A DNA stretch of 42,208 bases from Roseomonas sp. (GTDB lineage Bacteria > Pseudomonadota > Alphaproteobacteria > Acetobacterales > Acetobacteraceae): positions 1 through 42,208 of the forward strand of contig JADCFQ010000001.1 in assembly GCA_020249435.1 (NCBI GenBank). Reading direction: 5' to 3'. Made by a program: the position numbers and the translations under genes. The notes beneath the pieces were generated by a model, which was not told where the DNA came from, did no database searches, and worked only from the letters and a program-made list of their open reading frames with translations. Shown one piece after another: positions 8,029 to 17,392 of the stretch (positions within the stretch are counted from its first letter, which is position 1; every line of letters starts with the position of its first letter).

Positions 8029-8438
8029 GCTTCGTGCTCGACAATTCTGTGGCACTTGCCTGGTGTTTTGAAGATGAACAGACGCCCGCCATCATGGCGC
8101 TACTGGACCGCGTGGCGGCAACCGGCGCCATGGCGCCGCTGCTTTGGCCGCTGGAAGCGCTGAATGGCTTGCTGGTGGCGGAACGGCGCCGCCGGCTGGA
8201 TGCAGCAAAGCGCGCGGAACTGGCGGGCCTGCTGCGCGCCCTGCCCATCACGCTTGATGATGAAACCGCCGATAAATCCTGGGAAGATACGCTGCGCCTT
8301 GCCGAGCGCTTCACGCTTTCGGTCTATGACGCAACCTATCTGGAATTGGCACAGCGCCGGCGCCTGCCATTGGCTTCCATGGACCGTGCCTTGCGCAGCG
8401 CCGCTGTTGCGCTTGGCGTGGAAGTACTGCTGGATTAG
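8025..8438 (+). CDS. vapC: VapC-like PIN-domain ribonuclease toxin
   Basis: A 137-residue PIN-domain protein, the toxin partner of the preceding antitoxin. All four acidic metal-binding residues expected in an active VapC are present: Asp6 (VLDNS), Glu44 (LEALNGL), Asp102 (YDATYLELA) and Asp120 (SMDRAL). VapC toxins are Mg-dependent RNases that cut tRNA or rRNA; the target here is unknown. Translation starts at GTG 8025, overlapping the antitoxin stop codon, so the pair is coupled. The stop codon TAG (8436-8438) overlaps the stop codon of the convergent amidase gene (8435-8437). Confidence 0.92.
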   Translation: MSFVLDNSVALAWCFEDEQTPAIMALLDRVAATGAMAPLLWPLEALNGLLVAERRRRLDAAKRAELAGLLRALPITLDDETADKSWEDTLRLAERFTLSVYDATYLELAQRRRLPLASMDRALRSAAVALGVEVLLD

Positions 8439-9817
8439 GCGACGCCCGCCACCCAAGCGGCCATCGCGGTTGCCCGCGCATCCTCATGCCATTGGCCGAT
8501 GATCTGCACGCCAAGCGGCATGCCCTCAACCGCCAACAGCGGCAGATTCACCGCCGGGCAACCAAGTGCGGAGGTTCCGGCATTGAAGCTGATATCCCCG
8601 GTCGGGCGCGGGGCAATCGGCTGGCCTGGCTGATCACCCAGCCACACCGGCGCGGGGCCGGGCGATGACAGCGCAATCAGCCCATCCGCCAAGGGTGCGA
8701 GTGAGGCCAGCCGCCGGCGCAGCTCGTCTCTCTGCAATAGCCTGGCGCGATAGGTTTCCAGATCAACCTTGGTGCCATGCTGCAAGCGCGTGAAAAGCCG
8801 GGGGCTCACGCGATCCGCTGCGGTTTCCGCCAAATGCTGCAAGCCCGCGCGCTGTTCAAAAGCGCAGATATCGGCGGTGATCGCCTTCGCCTGGGAAAGC
8901 GCACGTTCAAAACCCTCAATCAGCGGATGATCGGCGCGGCGCCAAATCTCCACCCCCGCGGCGCGGAGTTTTGTGAGCAAGCCTTCAAAAGCCGCGATGG
9001 AAGCGGCATCCAAATCCGCCCAGCCTTCGGTTTCCATGACAATCAGCCGCGCGGGCTTCATGGGTGCGGGCACACTTGCCGGGCCGAAAAGCCCCGGCGC
9101 ACCAGGATCACCCCCGGCACGGCGCGCGATTTCTATTGCAACTGCCCACATATCGGCCAAGCTATTGGCATGCACCCCGGCGGTGGATTGGCTGAGCGAT
9201 TGCCTCTCGCCGCGATTGATCGCGCCTTGCGTCGGCTTCAGCGCGATATTCCCGCAATAGGAGGCAGGGCGAATGATGGACCCACCGACCTGCGTGCCAA
9301 TCGCCGCCGGGATCATATTGGCCGCCACGGCGGCGGCGGAGCCTGAGGATGAACCGCCTGGCGTGCGGCGCGGATCAAAAGGGTTGGTGGTTGGCCCCGG
9401 ATGCGCCATGCCCAATTCCGCCGTGACCGTCTTGCCGATGATGATGGCCCCCGCATCGCGCAAGGCGCGCACCATGATGCTGTCGCGCTTTGGGAAATTG
9501 CCGGTGAAGGCGCCGCAGCCCATTTGCGTGGGCATATCCGCGGTTTCGATCAAATCCTTGATGCCGATTGGCAGGCCATCAATGGCTGAGAGCGCGCGGC
9601 CTGCCTTGTAGCGCGCGGCGGAGGCATCGGCGGCAGTGCGCGCCCCTGCTTCATTCAGCACGACAAAGGCGCGCACCACGCCATCCTTGGCGGCGATCAC
9701 TCCAAGGCAGCGTTCCAGATAGGCGCGGGGATTATCCTGCCCGGCCAGGAAACCCGGCACGACATCATGGAAAGTCAGGCCCTTGAAGCTGGCGCGATCA
9801 TAGCTGCCGGATGACAT
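8435..9817 (-). CDS. Second amidase-signature family hydrolase
   Basis: A 460-residue amidase-signature enzyme, only distantly similar to the one at 234-1730. The triad is complete: Lys87 in GIKDLIETADM, the cis-Ser Ser156 in TPGGSSSGSA, and the nucleophile Ser180 in GTQVGGSIIRPA. The C-terminal part (GTSALGCPAVNLP, GMPLGVQIIG) is typical. The frame extends upstream to an ATG at 9859, but a GGGGGAA ribosome-binding sequence lies just before the ATG at 9817, which is chosen. Substrate unknown. It lies 72 bases downstream of the TPR-glycosyltransferase gene on the same strand, and its end overlaps vapC by 4 bases head-on. Confidence 0.9.
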   Translation of the reverse strand: MSSGSYDRASFKGLTFHDVVPGFLAGQDNPRAYLERCLGVIAAKDGVVRAFVVLNEAGARTAADASAARYKAGRALSAIDGLPIGIKDLIETADMPTQMGCGAFTGNFPKRDSIMVRALRDAGAIIIGKTVTAELGMAHPGPTTNPFDPRRTPGGSSSGSAAAVAANMIPAAIGTQVGGSIIRPASYCGNIALKPTQGAINRGERQSLSQSTAGVHANSLADMWAVAIEIARRAGGDPGAPGLFGPASVPAPMKPARLIVMETEGWADLDAASIAAFEGLLTKLRAAGVEIWRRADHPLIEGFERALSQAKAITADICAFEQRAGLQHLAETAADRVSPRLFTRLQHGTKVDLETYRARLLQRDELRRRLASLAPLADGLIALSSPGPAPVWLGDQPGQPIAPRPTGDISFNAGTSALGCPAVNLPLLAVEGMPLGVQIIGQWHEDARATAMAAWVAGVA

Positions 9818-9889
9818 GGCGGTTCCCCCTTGGTGCGTTCTGTTGCGCGCATCTTGCATCGCCTGGGCGCGCTTGTCTGCCGCCCGGAA

Positions 9890-11755
9890 TTACGGGCGCA
9901 GCGCGTCACCAATCCGCGCCACCACGCCATCCCAATCACCGGCGCGGCTTTGGCGAAACAGGCGCATGCTGGGGTACCAAGGGGAATCCTCGCGGTCCAA
10001 AAGCCAGCGGAAATCGGGGGCGAAGGGCAGCATCACCCAGGTGGGCTTGCCAAGCGCACCCGCCAAATGCGCAACCGAGGTATCCACCGAAATTACCAGA
10101 TCGAGGCTCGCGATCAGCGCTGCCGTATCGGCGAAGTCGCCAAGTTCAGCGCTGACATCCAAAACGCCGGAGGCTTCAAGCGCGGCGCGATCCCTATCCC
10201 GGACTTCCTTTTGTAGCGAAACCCAGACATCGCCTGGCTGGAACAATGGTGAAATCTTTGCGAGCGCAAGGGACCGGTTGGCATCATTCGCGTGTGTTTG
10301 GCTCCCGCTCCAGACCAGACCAATGCGGCGGCCGGCGGGCAGGCGCTGATGCCAGCGCGCCACATCCTCAGGCGGTGCCGTGAGGTAGCCACTTTCAAAG
10401 GCGGGGATGGTTTCAATCCTTGTACCGAAAGCGAGCGGTAGCGTCAGCAGCGGGGCGTGCAATTCAAATTCTGTCGGTGCTTCATTCTGGCCAATCACGG
10501 TGACAGCGGGTTCAAAGCCCTTGAATAACCGCCGCAGCGGGTCTTGCACGGAAAAAGCCACCTTGGCACCCGCAGCCGCGGCGAGCAGCACATAGCGCGC
10601 AAAATGGATCGTATCGCCAAGCCCTTGTTCCCAATAGATGTAGAGACGCTGATCCTTGAGCTGCTGATTGCCCCACCATAGCGGTTTTGGATATTTGCGG
10701 GCGGCCAAGGTCTTGTGGCGCAGGTTGCGATTCTCATAGGCGAGCCATCCATCCTTGAAACGCCCAAGCGCCAGCAACGCCAGAGCGCGGTTCCATGAGG
10801 CTTCCCGATCATCGGGCTGCAGTTTCAATGCGTGATCGTAACTGACGATTGCCTCTTCCAGCCGATTCAAGTTGCCCAGAGCGAAGCCATAGCCCCGGTG
10901 AGCAGATGCGTCTTTGGGTGCAAGGGTCCGGGCAGTCTCGGCCGAGAGCAAGGCTTTCTCCGGCTGACCAAGCAAAATGAGCGCATTAGCGCGCCACACG
11001 TGAGCATGAGCAAGTGTGGGGCTGATCGTTAGAGCCCGATCAATGGTACTGAGCCCGTCCTCTGGCCGGCCAAGCGCAAGCAGTGCCTCGGTGCGCGCAA
11101 TCAAGGCCGAGGTATCATCAGGCTTCCCGCGCAGTGCCGCGTCAGTGGCTTCCACGGCTTCGGCAGGACGCTGCAATGTGCACAAGACCAGGGCCTTATT
11201 CACCAAAAAGGCAGGCGAGCCTGGGCGCAGGCTCAGTGCCTTTTCAATACCCGCGAGTGCATCCTCCAGCTTGTATTGATCCATCAGCGCGCAGGCACGA
11301 TGATTATGTGCTTCGGCATCATCGGGCTTCAACACAATGGCCCGATCGAGGGCGGCAACGGCATCCTTCAAACGCTTCACATGCATTAAGGCGACGCCAC
11401 GGTTCTTGTGGGGATTGGCACCATTCGGATCAAGCGCTATCGCTCGGTCCAGGCTGACGAGAGCGTCGTCGGGGCGGTTGAGGCGTATTAGCGCGCTACC
11501 GTGATTGCCTTGGGCCGCGGCGTGGCGAGGATTGATTTCCAACGCCCGACGGATGAAGGCCTCACCCTCTTCGAGGTGGCCGAGTTCAGCGGCAGCGATA
11601 CCCGCAAAATGCAGCGCATCAAAATTGCGCGGGTCGAATTTCAGTACGGCACCAAAAGCAGCCCGGGCCGCAGCGAATTCGCCCCGTTGGAGCAGTACGA
11701 TCGCCTCGGCGATTTTCCTAGAGATGGCTTTGGGTGGCTGCTTCATGTGTTGCAC
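9890..11755 (-). CDS. TPR-repeat protein fused to a C-terminal glycosyltransferase domain
   Basis: A 621-residue two-part protein. Residues about 13-345 are roughly ten consecutive TPR repeats, with the recurring A-x-Y/H-N-R-G/A-x-A-L and A-L-x-L-x-P-D pattern. Residues about 355-620 are a glycosyltransferase-like domain (family 9/41-like) with YWEQGLGDTIHFARY (374-388), RRIGLVWSGSQTHAND and the nucleotide-sugar-site region SVDTSVAHLAGALGKPTWVM followed by LLDREDSPWYPSMRLFRQ. Such fusions are common in Acetobacteraceae, where they may glycosylate proteins or surface polymers; substrate unknown. No signal peptide. A second Met three residues in (11746) is an alternative start. Confidence 0.85.
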   Translation of the reverse strand: MQHMKQPPKAISRKIAEAIVLLQRGEFAAARAAFGAVLKFDPRNFDALHFAGIAAAELGHLEEGEAFIRRALEINPRHAAAQGNHGSALIRLNRPDDALVSLDRAIALDPNGANPHKNRGVALMHVKRLKDAVAALDRAIVLKPDDAEAHNHRACALMDQYKLEDALAGIEKALSLRPGSPAFLVNKALVLCTLQRPAEAVEATDAALRGKPDDTSALIARTEALLALGRPEDGLSTIDRALTISPTLAHAHVWRANALILLGQPEKALLSAETARTLAPKDASAHRGYGFALGNLNRLEEAIVSYDHALKLQPDDREASWNRALALLALGRFKDGWLAYENRNLRHKTLAARKYPKPLWWGNQQLKDQRLYIYWEQGLGDTIHFARYVLLAAAAGAKVAFSVQDPLRRLFKGFEPAVTVIGQNEAPTEFELHAPLLTLPLAFGTRIETIPAFESGYLTAPPEDVARWHQRLPAGRRIGLVWSGSQTHANDANRSLALAKISPLFQPGDVWVSLQKEVRDRDRAALEASGVLDVSAELGDFADTAALIASLDLVISVDTSVAHLAGALGKPTWVMLPFAPDFRWLLDREDSPWYPSMRLFRQSRAGDWDGVVARIGDALRP

Positions 11756-11969
11756 CGGTCATGGGATCGGAGGCTTCGACGGGGTTTGTCAGAAGCCCTT
11801 TATGGCGCCCCGCCTCGGGAAAATGGTTAACAGATATTCAACCGCAGCCTTTTCCGGCGATCAACTGGTGGAGGAAGCCAATGAGGCGGCGGAGGATTGT
11901 AGCAATTTGAGGCGAAGCCGTTTGAATTGTCTTGCTTGTCTCCCGCCATCTTCCGCGCCAGGGTGGGCC

Positions 11970-12974
11970 ATGATCCCCGATATCCCCGCGCCCGGTCACG
12001 CCGCGACGCTTCGCCCCGGCCTGCGCTGGCTGCGCTTTCTACTGCCCTTCCCGCCGAGCCATGTGAATGTCTGGTTATTGGAAGATGGGCCAGGTTGGCT
12101 CGCGATTGATTGCTCGATCGCCGATGAAGCCTCCCGCAATTTGTGGGGCCAGGCGCTGGCTGGTGATGCCTTTGCCGGGCGGCCCCTGCAGCGCCTGCTG
12201 GTGACGCATTTCCACCCCGATCATGCCGGGTTGATGGGCTGGCTTGCGGAAAATCATGAGCTGGTTCCGCTGATGACCAAGATCGAATGGCTGCAGGCGC
12301 GCGCGCTGTGGTTCGATACGGGGGCGGAGATGGTGGGGCATCAGGCACGCTTTGCCCAAGCCGCCGGTGCGCCCGCCGAATATGCCGAATTCATCCGTGC
12401 GCGTGGGCCGCTTTATGTGAAGGCGGTAGCGTCTTTGCCCAGGGTTTTTGAAGCCATTGCCGATAGGCAGGACATCACCATTGGCGGCCGCCCTTGGCGC
12501 GTGATGACGGGGCAGGGCCATGCGCCCGATATGGCCTGCCTGTTCAATGCGGAAGATCGCGTGCTGATCGCGGCTGATCAGATCCTGCCGCGCATTTCAC
12601 CCTATATCGGGCTGCATGCTGGTGAACCCGCTGCCGATCCGCTCGGCGCCTTTCTCGCATCCTTGCAGCGTTTTCGTGCCCTGCCTGAAGATGTGTTGGT
12701 ACTGCCCTCCCATGGGGAACCGTTTTACGGCTTGCATGCGCGGCTTGATTGGCTCACCGCGCATCATGCGGAACGGCTCTCGCTGTTGATGGATGCCATG
12801 GCGGATAGCAGCGCGCATGATCTTTTGCCGGTGCTGTTTCGCCGTCCGCTCGATATCCGTAATCTTGGCTTTGGGCTTGGCGAAACCCTTGCTCATCTGC
12901 GCCGCTTGCAGGTGATGGGCGAAGCGGCTGCGCAACCGGATGCCGCCGGCGTACTGCGCTGGCGCCGCGCGTGA
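11970..12974 (+). CDS. MBL-fold metallo-hydrolase
   Basis: A 334-residue metallo-beta-lactamase-fold hydrolase. The metal-binding signature THFHPDHAGL gives His80, His82, Asp84 and His85, and later ligands are visible in TGQGHAPDM, AADQILPRI and LPSHGEPFYG. The extended C-terminal helical part places it with the glyoxalase-II or lactonase-like group rather than beta-lactamases. Substrate unknown. The frame runs open far upstream, but the ATG at 11970 gives the family-like beginning IPAPGHAATLRPGLRWLRF and has GGGTGG in front. The M20 peptidase gene follows after 10 bases, so the two are probably co-transcribed. Confidence 0.9.
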   Translation: MIPDIPAPGHAATLRPGLRWLRFLLPFPPSHVNVWLLEDGPGWLAIDCSIADEASRNLWGQALAGDAFAGRPLQRLLVTHFHPDHAGLMGWLAENHELVPLMTKIEWLQARALWFDTGAEMVGHQARFAQAAGAPAEYAEFIRARGPLYVKAVASLPRVFEAIADRQDITIGGRPWRVMTGQGHAPDMACLFNAEDRVLIAADQILPRISPYIGLHAGEPAADPLGAFLASLQRFRALPEDVLVLPSHGEPFYGLHARLDWLTAHHAERLSLLMDAMADSSAHDLLPVLFRRPLDIRNLGFGLGETLAHLRRLQVMGEAAAQPDAAGVLRWRRA

Positions 12975-12984
12975 GGAGACTATG

Positions 12985-14205
12985 ATGACCCCAGAAGAAA
13001 CCATTGCCGCCATCCGCGCCGATGCGCGCTTCGCCGCTGCCAGCGCCAAACTTGCCGCGGATCATGCGCGCATGGTGGAAGATTGCATCACCCTCACGCA
13101 AATCCCGGCACCCCCCTTCGCGGAAGAAGCACGCGCAGCCGCCTATCTTGCCATGCTGCGCGATCACGGGCTTGAGGAGGTGGAGCAGGACGAAATCGGC
13201 AATGTGATGGGGCTGCGGCGCGGTTTCGGCAATGGCGATATTCTGGTGGTGGCCGCGCATCTGGATACCGTTTTTCCCACCGGCACGGATGTGCGCGTCA
13301 GGCGCGAAGGCAATAAGCTTTTCGCACCGGGTGTGAGTGACGATACCTGGTCGCTCGCGGTCAATCTCGGCTTTCTGCGCGCACTTGATGCGGCGGGCAT
13401 TCGCACGCGCCACGATCTGCTTTTTGTGGGTGATGTGGGCGAAGAAGGCCTCGGCGATTTGCGCGGCATTCGCCATCTTTTCACCAAGGGGCGGCACCGT
13501 GCGCGTATTCGCGGCTTCCTGACTGTGGATAGCCCGCAGGTGGAAGGCATTGTCAGCGGCGGTGTTGGGTCCAAGCGCTATCGCGTGACCTTCCAGGGGC
13601 CGGGCGGGCATTCCTATGCCGCTTTCGGCCTGGTGAACCCGATGTATGCGATGGCGGAATGCGCGCGTGGCTTGGCTGCGGTCAAAGTGCCCGATAGCCC
13701 ACCCACCACGCATTGCGTGAGTGTTGTCTCGGGCGGCACTTCCATCAATGCCATCGCCAATCGTGTGGTGATCGAGGTTGATTTGCGCTCCGCCTCGGCG
13801 GCCGAACTTGCCAAGCTGGATCGGGCGTTTCTGGAGATTGTGGATCAGGCCGTCGCCACGGAAAACGCCGCGCGTTCCACCGCCAATGGCGCCATCACAG
13901 CCGAGGTCACACCTGTCGGTGACCGTCCGGCAGGCGAAACGCCGGCGGGCAGCCCCATCCGCGCCTTGGCGGCAGCGGCGGTGACGGCAGAAGGGTATCG
14001 GCCCAGCTTCGAATGGTCTTCGACGGATGCCAATATTCCGATGTCGCTTGGCATTCCGGCCTTGAAAATTGGCGCGGGTGGGCGTGGCGGGCGGGCGCAT
14101 TCCTTGGATGAATGGCTGGATGTGGAACCAACCGAAGCGCTGCGCGGCATGCGGTCCAGCCTGGCGGCGATTCTCGCCATTGCGGGCATGGAAGGTGTGG
14201 GCTGA
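12985..14205 (+). CDS. M20-family metallopeptidase
   Basis: A 406-residue zinc peptidase of the M20/M25/M40 family (PepT, DapE, carboxypeptidase G2 relatives). Metal and catalytic positions are visible: His92 and Asp94 in AAHLDTVFPTG, Asp119 in GVSDDTWSL, Glu153/Glu154 in GDVGEEGLGD, and a late His in GRAHSLDEW. The dimerisation domain carries the QGPGGHSYAAFG insertion typical of the family. Two adjacent ATGs (12982 and 12985) are possible. AGGAG at 12974-12978 stands 6 bases before the second, which is preferred. It probably cleaves a small peptide or N-acyl amino acid. Context with the MBL hydrolase suggests a catabolic pair, which is inference. Confidence 0.9.
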   Translation: MTPEETIAAIRADARFAAASAKLAADHARMVEDCITLTQIPAPPFAEEARAAAYLAMLRDHGLEEVEQDEIGNVMGLRRGFGNGDILVVAAHLDTVFPTGTDVRVRREGNKLFAPGVSDDTWSLAVNLGFLRALDAAGIRTRHDLLFVGDVGEEGLGDLRGIRHLFTKGRHRARIRGFLTVDSPQVEGIVSGGVGSKRYRVTFQGPGGHSYAAFGLVNPMYAMAECARGLAAVKVPDSPPTTHCVSVVSGGTSINAIANRVVIEVDLRSASAAELAKLDRAFLEIVDQAVATENAARSTANGAITAEVTPVGDRPAGETPAGSPIRALAAAAVTAEGYRPSFEWSSTDANIPMSLGIPALKIGAGGRGGRAHSLDEWLDVEPTEALRGMRSSLAAILAIAGMEGVG

Positions 14206-14214
14206 CCCCGCGAA

Positions 14215-14251
14215 GGGCGGCACGCTGCTGGACAGTTGCCCAGTGCCGCCC
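14215..14251 (+). repeat. Strong inverted repeat between the M20 gene and the DUF4337 gene
   Basis: GGGCGGCAC (14215-14223) and GTGCCGCCC (14243-14251) are perfect 9-base inverted arms. An inner CTGG/CCAG pair of arms extends the stem after a 4-base bulge. No T-run follows on either strand, so it is not a classical intrinsic terminator. It may stabilise the 3' end of the upstream mRNA or be an operator for the downstream gene. Confidence 0.5.
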
Positions 14252-14303
14252 ATGATGCGCCAGGGAAGCGCCGATTCGGGCGCCACTTGAAGGAAAGACG
14301 ATC

Positions 14304-14876
14304 ATGGCAGGACACGGACATGGCGCCGATCATGGCGGCGACGGCCATAAGGGCGTTGCGCTGCTGATTGCGGTGCTGGCGTTGTTTCTGGCCTTGGCAG
14401 AAACCGGGGCGAAAAGCGCGCAGACTGAAGCGCTGGCCAAGAATGTGGAAGCCGCCAATCTCTGGGCGTTTTTCCAGGCGCGCACCATCCGGCAAACCAC
14501 GGTGCGCACGGCAGCCGAACAGGTGGCGCTTGATATGGCCGCCGCGCCTGAGGGCCAGCGCGCCGCCATGCAGCGCCAGATCGAAGCCTGGCGGGCAACC
14601 GCAACCCGCTGGGAGAGTGAGCCCGATACCGGCGAAGGTCGCCGCGAATTGATGGCCCGCGCCAAGGCGGCCGAGGAAAAGCGCGATACCGCCAGCACCG
14701 CCTACCATAATTATGAGATCGGCTCGGCGGCCTTTCAGGTGGCCATTGTGCTTGCTTCGGCCTCCATCATCACAGGGGTTGGCTTATTGGCCATGGTGGC
14801 CGGCGGGCTTGGTGTGGTCGGCGTAATCCTGTCCGGCTTCGCCTTCTGGGCGCCGCACGCGCTTCATCTGTTTTGA
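14304..14876 (+). CDS. DUF4337-family membrane protein
   Basis: A 190-residue protein of the DUF4337 family. A His/Gly-rich N-terminus ([17 protein letters not shown]) is followed by a first membrane segment (about residues 17-33). A long charged, probably coiled-coil middle (about 40-130) contains [19 protein letters not shown], and the C-terminus has two membrane segments (about 143-185). The [20 protein letters not shown] pattern is the family hallmark. Function is not known. The ATG at 14304 has AAGGAAAG upstream. It is encoded between the M20 peptidase and purL and may be transcribed with either. Confidence 0.85.
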   Translation: MAGHGHGADHGGDGHKGVALLIAVLALFLALAETGAKSAQTEALAKNVEAANLWAFFQARTIRQTTVRTAAEQVALDMAAAPEGQRAAMQRQIEAWRATATRWESEPDTGEGRRELMARAKAAEEKRDTASTAYHNYEIGSAAFQVAIVLASASIITGVGLLAMVAGGLGVVGVILSGFAFWAPHALHLF

Positions 14877-14928
14877 TGCCGGTTTTGGGCTTCACAAGCC
14901 CGCCCCGCCGGGCCATCACTTGCCCATC

Positions 14929-17142
14929 ATGACCTCTGCCGCCCCCCTTCTCCCGCCCGAACGCGCTGCCCAGCTTGCTGTCGAATTCGGCCTGAAGCCC
15001 GATGAATATGAACGGGTGCTCGCGATCCTGGGCCGTGCGCCGCGCTTGGCGGAGCTTGGCCTGTTCAGCGTGATGTGGTCGGAGCATTGCTCCTATAAAT
15101 CATCGCGCGTCTGGCTGAAGGAACTGCCCACCAAGGCGCCCTGGGTGATCCAGGGCCCCGGCGAGAATGCCGGCGTGATTGATATTGGTGAGGGGCTGGC
15201 CGCAGTTTTCAAAATGGAAAGCCACAACCACCCGTCTTACATTGAACCCTATAATGGCGCAGCGACAGGTGTGGGCGGCATTTTGCGCGATGTCTTCACC
15301 ATGGGCGCGCGGCCCATTGCGAATTTGAATGCGCTCCGTTTCGGTGCGCCGGATGCGCCGCGCATGAAGCGCATCATTGATGGTGTGGTGCGCGGCATTG
15401 GCGGTTACGGCAATTGCGTCGGTGTGCCGACGGTGGGTGGGGAGGTGAATTTCCACCCGCGCTATAATGGCAATCCCTTGGTCAATGCCATGACGGTTGG
15501 CATTGCGCGCGCTGATCGCATTTTCACCGCCAAGGCGACCGGCATTGGCAATCCCGTTGTCTATGTCGGATCCAAGACCGGGCGCGATGGCATCCATGGC
15601 GCCACCATGGCGAGTGCGGAATTCAGCGCCGATTCGGAAGAAAAGCGCCCAACCGTGCAAATCGGCGATCCCTTCGCCGAAAAACTGCTGATCGAAGCCT
15701 GCATGGAATTGATGGCGACCGATGCGATTGTGGCCATTCAGGATATGGGCGCGGCGGGGCTCACCAGCTCCAGCGTTGAGATGGCCGGCAAGGGCGGCAT
15801 GGGCATTGAGCTTGAATTGGAAGCCGTGCCGCAGCGCGAAGAAGGCATGTCGGCCTATGAGATGATGCTCTCCGAAAGCCAGGAACGCATGCTGATGATC
15901 CTGAAGCCAGGCCGAGAGGCTGAGGCTGAGGCGATTTTCCGCAAATGGGAATTGGATTTCGCGGTGATCGGCAAGCTCACCGAGACGGGCCGCATCGTGA
16001 TCCGCCATAAGGGCGTGCTGGAAGCGGATATCCCTCTGGCGCCGTTGGAATCCGAAGCGCCACTTTATCGCAGGCCCATCGCGGAAACGCCGAAGCAGCC
16101 GGTGTTGGCGGCCACGGCCATTCCTGATCCGGTCGGGCTTGCGCCGGCCTTGATGACGCTTGTTGCCAGCCCTGATCTTTGCTCCCGCCGCTGGATTTGG
16201 GACCAATATGACAGCCTGGTGAATGGCCAGACGGTGCAGCGCCCGGGTGGCGCGGATGCCGCTGTGGTCGGGATTGAAGATCATGACCGGGCGCTCGCCA
16301 TGACCACGGATTGCACGCCGCGCTATTGCCTGGCGGACCCGGAAGAAGGCGGCAAGCAGGCCGTGGCAGAGGCGTGGCGCAATATCACCTCCGTTGGTGC
16401 GCTGCCCTTGGCCGTCACCGACAACATGAATTTCGGCAATCCGGAAAAGCCGGAAATCATGGGGCAGTTTGCCTCGGCGGTGCGGGGCATGGCGGCGGCG
16501 TGCATCGCGCTCGATTTCCCGGTCGTCTCGGGCAATGTGTCGCTTTACAATGAAACCGAAGGCCGCGCGATTTTGCCGACGCCCGCGATTGGCGGCGTTG
16601 GTGTGCTGGAAAAAGCCACGCAGGCGGTGGGGCTTGCCATGCCGGCCAAGGCTGATCTGGTGCTGATTGGCGAAACGCGAGGCTGGCTTGGGCAATCGCT
16701 CTGGCTGCGGGAAATCGCCGGGCGCGAAGAAGGTGCACCGCCGCCGGTTGATCTGGTCGCCGAACGCCGCAATGGCGATTTCGTGCGCGCGCGCATCCTG
16801 GCAGGCGAAGTGCTGGCCAGCCATGACTGCGCCGATGGCGGGCTGCTGGTGGCCTTGGCGGAAATGGCGATGGGGAGTGGCATTGGCGCCAGGCTCAGCC
16901 CGGCGCCGGAAGGCATCCCCGCTCATGGATTCTGGTTCGGCGAAGACCAGGCCCGCTATGTGCTGGCGGTGGCCGATGGCGCGGCGTTGATTGCCAAGGC
17001 AAGCGCGGCGGGGGTTCCGGCCCAGCTGATTGGCTCGGCCGGCGGGGGGGACTTGGTTCTGCCCGATGGCGCCGCCATATCGGTTCAGAAGCTGGCGGCG
17101 GCCCATGAGGCTACGCTGCCGGCGCTGATGGGGGAGAAATAG
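14929..17142 (+). CDS. purL: Phosphoribosylformylglycinamidine synthase, large subunit (small-type PurL)
   Basis: Fourth step of de novo purine synthesis: FGAR plus glutamine and ATP gives FGAM. The 737-residue length is that of the small PurL, which works with separate PurS and PurQ; neither is in this window. Recognisable are the catalytic-site start [12 protein letters not shown], the nucleotide-site run [15 protein letters not shown], the [20 protein letters not shown] segment, and the second-half counterparts [18 protein letters not shown] and [16 protein letters not shown] at 14920 is an alternative start; the ATG at 14929 is preferred. bolA-like and grxD genes follow within 5 and 11 bases, an arrangement often seen in alphaproteobacteria. 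Confidence 0.97.
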   Translation: MTSAAPLLPPERAAQLAVEFGLKPDEYERVLAILGRAPRLAELGLFSVMWSEHCSYKSSRVWLKELPTKAPWVIQGPGENAGVIDIGEGLAAVFKMESHNHPSYIEPYNGAATGVGGILRDVFTMGARPIANLNALRFGAPDAPRMKRIIDGVVRGIGGYGNCVGVPTVGGEVNFHPRYNGNPLVNAMTVGIARADRIFTAKATGIGNPVVYVGSKTGRDGIHGATMASAEFSADSEEKRPTVQIGDPFAEKLLIEACMELMATDAIVAIQDMGAAGLTSSSVEMAGKGGMGIELELEAVPQREEGMSAYEMMLSESQERMLMILKPGREAEAEAIFRKWELDFAVIGKLTETGRIVIRHKGVLEADIPLAPLESEAPLYRRPIAETPKQPVLAATAIPDPVGLAPALMTLVASPDLCSRRWIWDQYDSLVNGQTVQRPGGADAAVVGIEDHDRALAMTTDCTPRYCLADPEEGGKQAVAEAWRNITSVGALPLAVTDNMNFGNPEKPEIMGQFASAVRGMAAACIALDFPVVSGNVSLYNETEGRAILPTPAIGGVGVLEKATQAVGLAMPAKADLVLIGETRGWLGQSLWLREIAGREEGAPPPVDLVAERRNGDFVRARILAGEVLASHDCADGGLLVALAEMAMGSGIGARLSPAPEGIPAHGFWFGEDQARYVLAVADGAALIAKASAAGVPAQLIGSAGGGDLVLPDGAAISVQKLAAAHEATLPALMGEK

Positions 17143-17147
17143 CAGCC

Positions 17148-17381
17148 ATGGGCATGCAGGCCGTGGAAATTGAGGCGCTGATCAAGGCAGCGCTACCGGA
17201 TGCGGAAGTGACGATCGAGGATTTGGCCGGCGATGGCGATCATTACGCCGCGAAAGTCGTATCCTCGGCCTTCAAGGGCTTGCCCCGCGTGCGCCAACAT
17301 CAGATTGTCTATGCCGCGCTACAGGGCCGCATGGGGGGTGTTCTTCATGCGCTGGCCTTGCAAACCTCTGCCCCGGAATAG
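17148..17381 (+). CDS. BolA-family protein
   Basis: A 77-residue single-domain BolA protein. It has the class-II KH-like fold signature ending in [19 protein letters not shown], which contains the conserved RVxxHxxVYxxL helix and its His, a cluster ligand when BolA pairs with a monothiol glutaredoxin. [15 protein letters not shown] is the preceding strand region. It lies 5 bases after purL and 11 bases before a CGFS glutaredoxin gene, its expected partner in iron-sulfur cluster handling or iron sensing. Whether it is closer to BolA or IbaG was not determined, so no symbol is given. Confidence 0.93.
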   Translation: MGMQAVEIEALIKAALPDAEVTIEDLAGDGDHYAAKVVSSAFKGLPRVRQHQIVYAALQGRMGGVLHALALQTSAPE

Positions 17382-17392
17382 GAGCCAAGACC

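Noticed and set aside
11505-11969. An N-terminal extension of about 155 residues on the MBL hydrolase
   Set aside because: It would overlap the TPR-glycosyltransferase gene on the other strand, has an atypical composition, and the family begins at the ATG at 11970.
12754-14286. A 510-codon open frame antisense to the M20 peptidase gene
   Set aside because: Same reason: an antisense shadow in high-GC DNA, with no recognisable domain and overlapping two well-supported genes.
14877-14928. A purine riboswitch or other leader RNA before purL
   Set aside because: The gap is only about 50 bases and shows no aptamer-like structure.
15100-17106. A 668-codon open frame antisense to purL
   Set aside because: It mirrors the codon pattern of a GC-rich gene, has a composition rich in Arg/His/Ala with no family resemblance, and purL on the other strand is unmistakable.
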